Source of the DNA: a virus
Reading direction: 5' to 3' (one strand)
Length of the DNA: 64,000 bases
Virus record (IMG/VR): IMGVR_UViG_3300026484_000394
Coordinates: 1 to 64,000 of that record
Made by a program: the position numbers and the translations under genes. The notes under the pieces were generated by a model, which was given only the letters and a program-made list of their open reading frames with translations, had not been told where the DNA came from and did not search any database. The stretch's first letter is position 1; every line of letters starts with the position of its first letter. This document shows, piece by piece, positions 1-6,887 of this stretch.

Positions 1-258
1 TGTGCCTCTCAGGTCTAAATAATCGCCAACAGACAGGTTTTCAGGCAGTTCCGTGATGGCTGTGTGTTCTAGGTCTAAATAGTCGCCCACAGATAAATTT
101 TCAGGCAGTTTTGTGATAGCTGTGTCCCCTAAATACAAAGAGCCACTCACAGATAAATTCTCAGGCAGTTCCGTGATAGCTGTGTTTTCCAAGTCTAAAG
201 ACCCTTCTATTGCTAATCCTAATTTTGGGTTAAGTTTTCCATCTACTACTGTTTTCAT
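1..258 (-). CDS. Leucine-rich-repeat-like protein, 5' part only
   Basis: The first 86 codons of a minus-strand gene that runs off the left edge. After a short N-terminal leader (MKTVVDGKLNPKLGLAIEGS) it consists of about 20-residue repeats built on LPENLSVGxYLDLxxTAITE, a leucine-rich-repeat pattern that would form a short beta-strand and turn per unit. It is a paralogue of the gene at 546-1433. Bases 1-127 are identical to 876-1002, which points to recent duplication or recombination. The start ATG (256-258) is preceded by the ribosome-binding sequence AAGGAG in a leader shared with the next two minus-strand genes. LRR proteins usually bind other proteins; no target can be named. Confident as a gene, unknown in function. 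Confidence 0.8.
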   Translation of the reverse strand, partial: MKTVVDGKLNPKLGLAIEGSLDLENTAITELPENLSVSGSLYLGDTAITKLPENLSVGDYLDLEHTAITELPENLSVGDYLDLRGT

Positions 259-307
259 ATTTTACTCCTTAAAGTTTTAGGCTATGAAACCTTTGCTGCT
301 CAACAGC
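259..307 (-). promoter_or_regulatory. Conserved leader with small palindrome, copy 1
   Basis: Read on the minus strand, this contains GCTG-TTGAG-CAGC (295-307) followed by a 36 nt block that includes the RBS and leads to the ATG at 258. The block is almost identical to 1434-1470 and 2007-2043, one A shorter. The palindrome arms differ from the other two copies while the loop is conserved. It could be an RNA hairpin in the 5' leader. Alternatively TTGAG is a -35-like box about 18 bp upstream of TAAAAC, with the flanking arms acting as an operator. Confidence 0.7.
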
Positions 308-334
308 TTATTTGCCTTGAATAAAGGCATCTTG

Positions 335-424
335 GATACTCAAATCATATACTACTTTCATCTGCTACTCAATTTTTTCTGAGTAGAATACTCTAGATTA
401 CTTATAGTATCTGATTTGAGTATC
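335..424. repeat. Nested inverted repeat upstream of LRR gene copy 1
   Basis: The 20 bp arms at 335-354 and 405-424 pair at 19 of 20 positions. Inside them a second perfect 7 bp stem (365-371 with 380-386) closes an 8 nt loop. The outer right arm is followed on the + strand by GTTTTT. The element lies between the stop of one LRR gene and the leader of the next, so it may be a terminator, an operator or a small structured RNA. Elsewhere in 259-545 I see a weak hairpin at 313-329 (TGCCTT/AAGGCA) and no gene. Confidence 0.6.
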
Positions 425-486
425 GTTTTTATCTGAGTTAGTTTTTAGTCTTACATAAAGCACAGGTAAAAAAAAGATATATTTTA

Positions 487-507
487 AAAGCCTCTTGATG
501 GGCTTTG
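487..507 (-). terminator. Possible hairpin after LRR gene 2
   Basis: A 6 bp stem (AAAGCC/GGCTTT) lies about 40-60 nt beyond the stop of the 546-1433 gene on the minus strand. An A/T-rich run including eight consecutive T follows further down on that strand. It is plausible as a weak terminator, but the T run is not adjacent to the stem. Positions are approximate. Confidence 0.3.
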
Positions 508-545
508 CTTCGTTTTACGCCCAGCTTGGCGAGAAGTCTAACTTG

Positions 546-1433
546 CTATTTTAACTCCTTTGCTTTGTCAAAGCATTCTCTAACCTTATTGATATAATCT
601 TCTGGGCTTGAATACTTCTTTTTAATACGAAATATTGCTTCTTCTTTAGTACCTCTAAAACATCCAATATGAATTATTGTTTTGTCTTTTAGGTCTAAGT
701 ATATAGCCCTATTATTGGAGCCACAATCATATACGACAGGGTAGTTTACGATGGCTGTGCCTTCCAGATACAGAAAGCCACCCACAGACAAGTTGTCAGG
801 TAATGATGTGATGGCTGTATCTCTTAGGTCTAAATAGTCACCCACAGACAAGCTTTCGGGTAGTTCTGTGATGGCTGTGCCTCTCAGGTCTAAATAATCG
901 CCAACAGACAGGTTTTCAGGCAGTTCCGTGATGGCTGTGTGTTCTAGGTCTAAATAGTCGCCCACAGATAAATTTTCAGGCAGTTTTGTGATAGCTGTGT
1001 CCACTAAATACAAAGAGCCCCCTACAGACAAGTTCTCAGGCAGTTCCGTGATAGCTGTACATCCTAAATTTAAAGAGCCTTCCACAGACAGGTTTTCAGG
1101 CAGTTCTGTGATGGCTGCACCTCCTAAATTTAAACAGCCACACACAGACAGACTTTCAGGCAGTTCCGTGATGGCTGTGCCTCTCAGGTCTAAATAATCG
1201 CCAACAGACAGGTTTTCAGGCAGTTCCGTGATGGCTGTGTGTTCTAGGTCTAAATAGTCGCCCACAGACAGGTTTTCAGGCAGTTCTGTGATGGCTGTGT
1301 TTTCTAAGTCTAAATAGCCTCCAATAGATAGGTTTTTAGGCAATTCTGTGATGGCTGTGTTTTCCAAGTCTAAAGACCCTTCTATTGCTAATCCTAATTT
1401 TGGGTTAAGTTTTCCATTTATAACTTTTTTCAT
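546..1433 (-). CDS. Leucine-rich-repeat-like protein, 295 aa
   Basis: After an N-terminal leader nearly identical to that of the neighbouring paralogue, about eleven 20-residue repeats run from residue 14 to about 235. Each follows LPxxLSVxxxLxLxxTAITE. A non-repeat C-terminal cap of about 60 residues is rich in Lys and Glu and predicted helical. No signal peptide or membrane segment is visible, so the protein is probably cytoplasmic in the infected cell. The start at 1433 follows AAGGAG in the shared leader. Such repeat proteins occur in phages and bacteria without a fixed role. The minus-strand position away from the virion genes suggests an early or accessory, host-interacting gene (inference). 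Confidence 0.85.
   Translation of the reverse strand: MKKVINGKLNPKLGLAIEGSLDLENTAITELPKNLSIGGYLDLENTAITELPENLSVGDYLDLEHTAITELPENLSVGDYLDLRGTAITELPESLSVCGCLNLGGAAITELPENLSVEGSLNLGCTAITELPENLSVGGSLYLVDTAITKLPENLSVGDYLDLEHTAITELPENLSVGDYLDLRGTAITELPESLSVGDYLDLRDTAITSLPDNLSVGGFLYLEGTAIVNYPVVYDCGSNNRAIYLDLKDKTIIHIGCFRGTKEEAIFRIKKKYSSPEDYINKVRECFDKAKELK
741..1400 (-). repeat. 60 bp tandem repeats encoding LRR units
   Basis: About eleven copies of a 60 bp unit, one per 20-residue leucine-rich repeat. Several neighbouring units are nearly identical at the base level. The block at 876-1002 is repeated exactly at 1-127, so unequal crossing-over between or within the two genes could change the repeat number. 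Confidence 0.8.
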
Positions 1434-1483
1434 AATTTACTCCTTAAAAGTTTTAGGCTATGAAACCTTTGTCGCTCAACGAC
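1434..1483 (-). promoter_or_regulatory. Conserved leader with small palindrome, copy 2
   Basis: On the minus strand, GTCG-TTGAG-CGAC (1471-1483), then the 37 nt conserved block with RBS leading to the ATG at 1433. Arm sequences differ from copies 1 and 3 but remain fully complementary. Spacing to the start codon is the same as in copy 3. Confidence 0.75.
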
Positions 1484-1508
1484 TTGTTTGAGTCTTTCGA
1501 CCTCCTAA

Positions 1509-1577
1509 TTGTCTAAAAACAAAATACAAAAATATTCTCTTTTTAGACAAGATGCACAAGAAATAAATCTTGTGCAT
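1509..1577. repeat. Two consecutive perfect inverted repeats after the 140 aa gene
   Basis: A 9 bp stem (1552-1560 with 1569-1577, 8 nt loop) begins seven bases past the stop of the 140 aa minus-strand gene. A perfect 11 bp stem (1509-1519 with 1540-1550, 20 nt loop) follows. Read on the minus strand the second has T-rich sequence in and before its right arm. Together they could act as a terminator between two minus-strand genes. The 11 bp repeat also sits about 76 nt before the next start codon, as in the other two minus-strand leaders. Confidence 0.6.
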
Positions 1578-1583
1578 TATCTG

Positions 1584-2006
1584 CTAGTAGTGTTTTTTTT
1601 GAAAAGCTTTTGTTAGCTTTTCAGTTTTTGGTACTGTTGATTTAATTCCGTAAACAAGAGAGCAGATGATTGGAGTGTATAGCTCTAAAATGTCCCCCAT
1701 TAGTTTATAATAGTCTCCTGTAAAACTTTCAGACATTTCTAGTGCTATTTCCATACGTGCACCTTTTTTAGACAGCTGGTAAAAGAGTTGCCCCGTAATC
1801 GAGCCACTTTTAATTGGCAACGTGTCCGACTTAGTTCCACCAAGTGCTAATTTTATTTTGTCTAAAAAACTGATTTTTGATACATTTAACATTTTGCCAT
1901 TTGCAGCACCAAAGATTTCATTTATATTTTCAACAGCTGTATCTTGATATGTTGCAACTGATTTTAGTTCTGCTGCTGTAACAACTATAGTAGTTTGTAA
2001 TTTCAT
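1584..2006 (-). CDS. Hypothetical protein, 140 aa
   Basis: A 140-residue protein with no recognised domain. It begins MKLQTTIVVTAAEL, has a mixed alpha/beta composition and a basic Lys-rich end (TEKLTKAFQKKHY). There is no signal peptide; residues 108-120 (LELYTPIICSLVYG) are mildly hydrophobic but too short for a clear membrane span. It shares the conserved leader and palindrome with the two LRR genes downstream on the same strand, so the three probably respond to the same signal. The start at 2006 is supported by AAGGAG in that leader. Function unknown; accessory or early expression is inferred from strand and position. Confidence 0.7.
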   Translation of the reverse strand: MKLQTTIVVTAAELKSVATYQDTAVENINEIFGAANGKMLNVSKISFLDKIKLALGGTKSDTLPIKSGSITGQLFYQLSKKGARMEIALEMSESFTGDYYKLMGDILELYTPIICSLVYGIKSTVPKTEKLTKAFQKKHY

Positions 2007-2057
2007 AATTTACTCCTTAAAAGTTTTAGGCTATGAAACCTTTGCTAATCAATAGCA
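2007..2057 (-). promoter_or_regulatory. Conserved leader with small palindrome, copy 3
   Basis: On the minus strand, TGCTA-TTGAT-TAGCA (2043-2057), then the same 37 nt block as copy 2 to the ATG at 2006. The arms are again different and again complementary. Confidence 0.75.
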
Positions 2058-2088
2058 TTGTTGATCTCTTTTTACTTAAAGACACCTC

Positions 2089-2133
2089 TTACCCAAAGCA
2101 CAACACATATATAATATGTTCTGCTTAGGGTAA
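2089..2133. repeat. Long imperfect hairpin in the divergent intergenic region
   Basis: Arms 2089-2100 and 2122-2133 pair at 11 of 12 positions (TTACCCAAAGCA against TGCTTAGGGTAA). The intervening bases contain a perfect ACATAT/ATATGT stem around ATA, so the whole segment could form one nearly continuous hairpin. It lies 83 nt upstream of the minus-strand ATG at 2006, close to the 76-77 nt seen for inverted repeats upstream of the two LRR genes. No minus-strand gene lies to its right in the window, so a terminator role for that strand is unlikely; an operator or bidirectional control element is possible. Confidence 0.5.
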
Positions 2134-2199
2134 ACATAAGATATATTCTCCTACATATATATATACCCTGTTTTCTCTAAAAAGTCCCACCCAGAAATG

Positions 2200-2208
2200 T
2201 GCTATAAT
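2200..2208 (+). promoter_or_regulatory. Extended -10 promoter before HNH gene
   Basis: TGCTATAAT, a perfect -10 hexamer with the TGn extension, 26 nt before the ATG at 2235. No convincing -35 box is seen at 16-18 bp. The same nine bases recur at 30339-30347. Confidence 0.65.
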
Positions 2209-2234
2209 TCACGATATTTATACAAGGACGAACG

Positions 2235-2531
2235 ATGAGCAAATGGAGAAATACTAGGGCATACCGAAAATGGAGGGCTCTTGTTATTCGTAGAGATGTC
2301 AAATGTGTTGTGTGCGGAAGCATGAAGAGAAGAAGTGCTCATCATAAGAATCATGCAACATACTTTCTCTCTCAAAGGTTTGATTTAGAGAATGGAGTAT
2401 GCTTGTGTGGTCAATGCCACATCCAGTTTCATTGCAACTATAAAAATTCAAGTAGAGAGAAATGCACAAAAAAAGATTTCAATAATTTTATGGACCTATG
2501 CGGGTATCTGAAATCAATAAACTCAAAGTAG
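2235..2531 (+). CDS. HNH endonuclease, 98 aa
   Basis: A small free-standing HNH nuclease. Two CxxC pairs (CVVCG near residue 24 and CLCGQC near 57) frame the HNH core: HHKNH at residues 36-40, an Asn in the middle (LENGVCL), and the final HIQFH. This is the beta-beta-alpha metal fold in which one metal ion cleaves DNA and the Cys pairs bind structural zinc. At 98 residues it is normal for the family. In phages such proteins are homing endonucleases or packaging-associated nickases. Its place at the junction between the divergent clusters, away from any recognised terminase, favours a homing-type element (inference). The start follows AAGGACGAACG. Confidence 0.85.
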   Translation: MSKWRNTRAYRKWRALVIRRDVKCVVCGSMKRRSAHHKNHATYFLSQRFDLENGVCLCGQCHIQFHCNYKNSSREKCTKKDFNNFMDLCGYLKSINSK

Positions 2532-2572
2532 TAATTAGGTATCATAAGCAAAAGATTTTCAAAGGAGATGTA

Positions 2573-3295
2573 GTGAGTAAGATACAAATATTACTTCGGG
2601 GATTACTTTCGTTGTTGTCGACTAAAAAAGTCAGTCATCAAAAAGAATTCGCCATGGTAAAAAAAGATGTCCCCACAAGTGCTATCCCAAAAATAAAAGT
2701 AGCATTAATTGTTGGGCACAGTCGAAAAAAGCAAGGAGCTGAAGGGTCAGCAGGAGAGTCTGAGTTTATGTTCTATAAAAATTTAGCTCCTGAGATTGTA
2801 AGTAGTTTTCATCAGAACCCAAGCCTACAAGGAAAGGTCCAAGTAAAAGTCTTTTTCAGGGATGAGACTGCGGGCTATGTTGGAGCAATGCATATTCTTC
2901 ACAAAGATATAGATACGTGGGGAGCTGACTTAAGTATATCGTTGCATTTCAATGCTGCACTGGACCCTTCTATAAATGGACACGAAGTCTTATACTGCAA
3001 TAATAGTTCGAGAGGGCACAAATATGCAAACTCCCTATGTAAAATTTTGCATGCAAAAATAGGTACGCAAAACAGAGGTCCACTAGCTAGAACGAAACAG
3101 AATAGAGGAGGCCAGTTCCTTTGCCTTGGAAAATCTGCATGTATTCTAATAGAGCCTTTTTTTGCAGCACACCAATTGGACTATATGCCAGGACATAGAA
3201 ACAGAGAACTACTTATAGCTTCTCTTTCTGAACTGGTACTTGAAGCTTGGGAAGAAGAAAAGGTTCCTAAACAACAGACTGAAGGAGAAGAGTAA
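2573..3295 (+). CDS. N-acetylmuramoyl-L-alanine amidase (endolysin candidate)
   Basis: An Amidase_3-type zinc enzyme that would cleave the bond between N-acetylmuramic acid and L-alanine in peptidoglycan. Visible zinc and catalytic residues are His in IVGHS (about residue 52 from the GTG), Glu in GESEF, His in SLHFNA, and Glu in LIEPFF near the end. I chose GTG at 2573, preceded by AAAGGAG with 5 nt spacing, over an in-frame upstream start at 2498 that would overlap the HNH gene and lacks an RBS. The N-terminus (KIQILLRGLLSLLS) is a short amphipathic or hydrophobic stretch that might associate with membrane, but it is not a clear signal peptide. It is the likely lysis enzyme working with the holin and spanins at 16795-17646, or a virion lysin. 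Confidence 0.85.
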   Translation: MSKIQILLRGLLSLLSTKKVSHQKEFAMVKKDVPTSAIPKIKVALIVGHSRKKQGAEGSAGESEFMFYKNLAPEIVSSFHQNPSLQGKVQVKVFFRDETAGYVGAMHILHKDIDTWGADLSISLHFNAALDPSINGHEVLYCNNSSRGHKYANSLCKILHAKIGTQNRGPLARTKQNRGGQFLCLGKSACILIEPFFAAHQLDYMPGHRNRELLIASLSELVLEAWEEEKVPKQQTEGEE

Positions 3296-5481
3296 TGTCT
3301 GACTATATCGCAAATGGAGGGAAAGCACTCACTATTACCCCAGAGAATATTGAGAAAGTTACTTCTATACAGGCTAACGATGGAACTATAAATATTGTCA
3401 ATAGCTCCGATTCCGGGATGGTAGTGGAATTTGAAAAAAGTGCAGTAATATCAATTAAGTCATTCGGGCAAGTTAATGTTCGGGGAAAGATGATTACTAT
3501 AGGGAGTTCTGACGGAACAATAGAACAGGTGATTCCTCATTGGCAATCTGTTCATCCGATAAATGTAATTTGGGTTGAAGATGCTCCTGAAACGAATAGA
3601 TTTTCTCCGTGGTTCGGTATTAATCCTCAAGGTTCAGACTTAGCTGGATTTGAAGCATTTAGCACAGAGATAGAAGGGAGAGTTTTTAAATGGCAAGATG
3701 GAGATATCATTTTCTCAGATAGCGAAAGCTACTCTCAAATACCTGCAGATGGCTGTAAGATACAAGTTCCAAACATTATCTTTTCCACTGAAGACCCGTT
3801 TAGTTCAACTAAATATGCACGGCTAAGAAATGATGAAGGTGGAAGCCTAAATATATCTGGAGTCAGCTTTTCTGACTTTGGTGGTACATTCAGAGGATTG
3901 TCTCATTTGGATATTAGAGACACTGGTTTTTACGGTTCTACTTATATTCAGTACGGTCTTAAATTGAAACTATCTAATGTTTTCTCTGGAATGAGAGATA
4001 GTCTATCTAGTGGATTGAATATCAACTATTCATCCGACATCCTAGTTTCTGATGTAGGAGGTATTTCTTTTAAGAATAACGGACTCTCTATTACTCATTC
4101 TAAAGAAATAAATGGTTATCGACTGCTTGGAATAACAGTAAAAAGAGATTCTGCTAATGACAGTCCTGTTAGCCTAAAGACTGTACAGAACCTAAAAGTG
4201 ATAGGCATAGTTGCTTCTGGTGGGCAGTTCAGATTAGAGAATACGGCAAAAGTAAGAGTTTATGAAATTAGACTTTCTGACCAAGTTAGTGGAGAAGAGA
4301 ATAGTTCAACAGCTACCTCTAATATAGTAATTGACAATGCATCAGAGACATCTCTTCATCATGTGTCTGTCGTGAAAGAAGGTGGAGCTAAACTATCCTA
4401 CGCTTCTATCCGAAATTCATCTGACATAGATATCACTAAGATGAGCGTGAGAAGTTCATATGCGAACAATGTTATGACGGGCGATGTGTCTAGTAACCTG
4501 AGAATTTCAGAATTGTATTATGACGGCTTCAGTGGAGCAACTCCATTCTTTTTCCCTAGAAAAAACAACGGTCTTTTGTTGCAATCTGTAAGCTCAAAGG
4601 TTACACCTGATATAAAAATTGAAGCAATCAATACTGTCATTAAAGGTGTGCAGGCAAACCAAATCATTACTGATATTGATGGAATAGCTAACTGTAGCTT
4701 TGCTCAGATTTACACAGGAGAGAGCGAAGGAAAACTAGTATCAATAATGACAAAAGGGAGTGCTTCTTTCTCTAACATTTTAGGAAGACTAAAATGGTCC
4801 AATGATGCTAAGATGTATTTTGATCAAGAAGGTGATTCTATTGAGATAGAGATGCCATTTAATGTTAAAGGAGTTACTCTTCAGGATATAGAACCTGAAA
4901 TAGACGGAAGTAATATAGATGCTTTAGCGATAGATTATAGCCTCCATTCAGAAGAAGGATGGTCTTCTTTTAAAGGCTTTCATTCAGAACATTTACAAAA
5001 TGAAGTTATTGATACCAATAAGGGGTTCAGACTTAAGTTCAGAATTACGGCAGGAAGTATAGAAAAGAGTACTTGCATATCTACTATAACGCTTAATACC
5101 TACGATAAGAGGACGGTATATCCACTAGATACTGTTTCTGGTATTCTATCTTTTGAGGAAAATGCAGTTATTGATGACCATGCTAAATATTTCTTATTCT
5201 TCAAACAGGGCTATGGAACGCCCAATGCAGTGTTGGTTAAGGATGCTAATGGGCTGGATATTCAAGGACATGTCGATGGTCGCTCTGAGATTAGATTTGA
5301 ATATGATTTTGCAAATGATAATACTAATGGAAGAGAGCCAGGCTTTGATGTAGAAATGGTTTTAGTCCTTGCTGGGAGTAGCATAGCTTCTAGTCAAACT
5401 GTATCTCAAGAATTCAGAGATGGAATAATTAATATGTTTAGAATGAGAGCCTCTCGTGATAATGCATACAAAGGAGAATAG
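3295..5481 (+). CDS. Large beta-rich protein, putative tailspike or appendage
   Basis: 728 residues; the ATG overlaps the amidase stop (TAATG). No named domain is recognised with certainty. From about residue 180 to 470 the sequence is a series of short beta-strand-like stretches rich in Ser, Asn, Gly and Val with little helix, resembling right-handed beta-helix appendage proteins. The rest is also beta-rich (for example KFRITAGSIEK and HAKYFLFFKQGYG). The position at the head of a run of appendage genes supports a tail fibre or spike role. Receptor binding or polysaccharide binding is inference; no catalytic motif is seen. Confidence 0.55.
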   Translation: MSDYIANGGKALTITPENIEKVTSIQANDGTINIVNSSDSGMVVEFEKSAVISIKSFGQVNVRGKMITIGSSDGTIEQVIPHWQSVHPINVIWVEDAPETNRFSPWFGINPQGSDLAGFEAFSTEIEGRVFKWQDGDIIFSDSESYSQIPADGCKIQVPNIIFSTEDPFSSTKYARLRNDEGGSLNISGVSFSDFGGTFRGLSHLDIRDTGFYGSTYIQYGLKLKLSNVFSGMRDSLSSGLNINYSSDILVSDVGGISFKNNGLSITHSKEINGYRLLGITVKRDSANDSPVSLKTVQNLKVIGIVASGGQFRLENTAKVRVYEIRLSDQVSGEENSSTATSNIVIDNASETSLHHVSVVKEGGAKLSYASIRNSSDIDITKMSVRSSYANNVMTGDVSSNLRISELYYDGFSGATPFFFPRKNNGLLLQSVSSKVTPDIKIEAINTVIKGVQANQIITDIDGIANCSFAQIYTGESEGKLVSIMTKGSASFSNILGRLKWSNDAKMYFDQEGDSIEIEMPFNVKGVTLQDIEPEIDGSNIDALAIDYSLHSEEGWSSFKGFHSEHLQNEVIDTNKGFRLKFRITAGSIEKSTCISTITLNTYDKRTVYPLDTVSGILSFEENAVIDDHAKYFLFFKQGYGTPNAVLVKDANGLDIQGHVDGRSEIRFEYDFANDNTNGREPGFDVEMVLVLAGSSIASSQTVSQEFRDGIINMFRMRASRDNAYKGE

Positions 5482-5484
5482 AAT

Positions 5485-5784
5485 ATGAGAATTCAAAATT
5501 CAGACACAAAAATACTTCTCTTAGAGATAGGGCTTCAAACAGCCCTGTTTCAAGGCGACACTAAACAAGTGGATGAGAACACTACTGCTGTCTACAATCC
5601 AGATGGAGTGAAAATTCAGGAAATTAAAGTGGTTGATGGACAGAGAAGTGCAGCTATCAAAACACATTCTTTTGTATGGATGGGTCAAGAGCCTAGCCTG
5701 GCGACACATCAATATTTATTGGAAACTCCAGGAGAAGAAACTTTATCTCAGAAATCAATTATTTTAGGAGGACGAAATGGCTAA
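5485..5784 (+). CDS. Hypothetical small protein, 99 aa
   Basis: A 99-residue protein begun 3 nt after the previous stop, with AAAGGAG upstream. It ends inside the next gene (8 bp overlap). It is beta-rich, without cysteines or membrane segments. The phrase AVYNPDGVKIQEIKVVDG suggests a small beta-sandwich. Tight coupling on both sides suggests a virion or assembly partner of its neighbours. Function unknown. Confidence 0.6.
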   Translation: MRIQNSDTKILLLEIGLQTALFQGDTKQVDENTTAVYNPDGVKIQEIKVVDGQRSAAIKTHSFVWMGQEPSLATHQYLLETPGEETLSQKSIILGGRNG

Positions 5785-6247
5785 AATAGAATTTGATGGA
5801 GCGAGACGACTTATCATAGTTGAACAAGGAGAAACTTCTCTCGATGTTCAAAAGGATATTTATTCTGCTTGGAAAGAATGGTTTATTTCAGAAAGGAATA
5901 GTAGATTTTTGGTGGCGTTTCATGTGGTAGGAGGAGACTCTCTTCCTGGCGATGGAGAGCAGTTGGGCTTAACTTTCTTTTTGACAAATGGGTGGAAGAT
6001 TAGACCATTTGAAGGAGACCATAGATTAATAATTAATGGAAATCTATATAGTAAAGATGGGACGGATCCCATTGTTGATACAGTAGGTGATTACAGAGTT
6101 ACTGTAACAATGAAGGTATCTAATTTAGTTACTACTGTAAATAGTGGTATAATTACATTGCCTGATAATTTCGGAGAACATACATCATCTACTCAAAACA
6201 TAGAAGATGCTACTGTTACTGAAGAATGGACAATGACAGCAAGTTAG
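5777..6247 (+). CDS. Conserved phage structural protein, 156 aa
   Basis: The pattern of a phage family usually found next to tail-fibre genes: an N-terminal block (YSAWKEWFISER), a central block (FHVVGGDSLPGDGEQLG), then FFLTNGWKIRPFEGDHRL followed by a GNLYSKDGTDP turn and VGDYRVTVTMKVSN. From memory of similar annotated proteins this is a virion or tail component without known enzymatic activity. It overlaps the preceding gene by 8 bp, with RBS AGGAGG before ATGGCT. A beta-sandwich trimer that links fibres is plausible but unproven. Confidence 0.6.
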   Translation: MAKIEFDGARRLIIVEQGETSLDVQKDIYSAWKEWFISERNSRFLVAFHVVGGDSLPGDGEQLGLTFFLTNGWKIRPFEGDHRLIINGNLYSKDGTDPIVDTVGDYRVTVTMKVSNLVTTVNSGIITLPDNFGEHTSSTQNIEDATVTEEWTMTAS

Positions 6248-6275
6248 ACCAAATTAAACAAACAAGGAAAATATT

Positions 6276-6884
6276 ATGATAAAAAAAGTAGGACTTCCAT
6301 TTCATGTGGAATTAAATAGTCACCAAAAGTTTTTTGGAGCGACTGGGTTTAAAACAAAAGTAGTTAATCTTCATGAAGATTCAATGGAAACTCTTTCGAC
6401 TGATGCAGTAGAGATTGTTGAGAATATCGAAGATGCTCATACAGCAACTGTGGATGTGGCAACACCAGTAGGTTCTCGCACAATAGTTTTAGCTGACGGA
6501 GCAAATCTTGAAGATGGAGAAGTTTTTGAGACACCGGCTGGAGATAAATACTATATTGATTCTGTTGTTGACGGGATAGTGAAGCTTAAATTTGCACTTA
6601 CTCAAGCCTTGGCTAGTGGAGATGATTTGACGCAGGTTGGAAACACTGGTGTATATAAGATTTCAATTGCTATTAATACGGCTGGAGACTTTGGAGTATA
6701 TGTGAGCAACCCATCTTTAAATATGAGATTGAAAGGTATCCAATATACTTTAAAAGATATTGTAATCGAAGATATTGCTCAAAAATTAGACTCTTTAGAA
6801 ACAGCTCTTGCTGACAAAATAAATAGTATTCAATCTACTCTTGATAATGCAGAGTCAGCTGAATTTACTGTATTTGGTGGTTAA
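6276..6884 (+). CDS. Putative virion protein with coiled-coil end, 202 aa
   Basis: Residues 55-130 form a Thr/Val/Gly-rich beta module (DVATPVGSRTIVLADGANL, then FETPAGDKYYIDSV) of a kind common in phage appendage proteins. Residues 155-195 are a heptad-like helix (DIAQKLDSLETALADKINS) likely to oligomerise, probably as a trimer. The RBS is AAGGAAAATATT before the ATG. It sits between the conserved structural protein and the YadA-like fibre, and may connect the fibre to the particle. Confidence 0.5.
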   Translation: MIKKVGLPFHVELNSHQKFFGATGFKTKVVNLHEDSMETLSTDAVEIVENIEDAHTATVDVATPVGSRTIVLADGANLEDGEVFETPAGDKYYIDSVVDGIVKLKFALTQALASGDDLTQVGNTGVYKISIAINTAGDFGVYVSNPSLNMRLKGIQYTLKDIVIEDIAQKLDSLETALADKINSIQSTLDNAESAEFTVFGG

Positions 6885-6887
6885 GCT

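Noticed and set aside
988-1197. Plus-strand frame opposite the LRR gene
   Set aside because: Same repeat artefact; the product is a Pro/Lys-rich repeat with no RBS and lies inside a well-supported gene.
2498-2572. Longer N-terminus for the amidase
   Set aside because: It would overlap the HNH gene and has no RBS, while GTG 2573 has AAAGGAG at ideal spacing.
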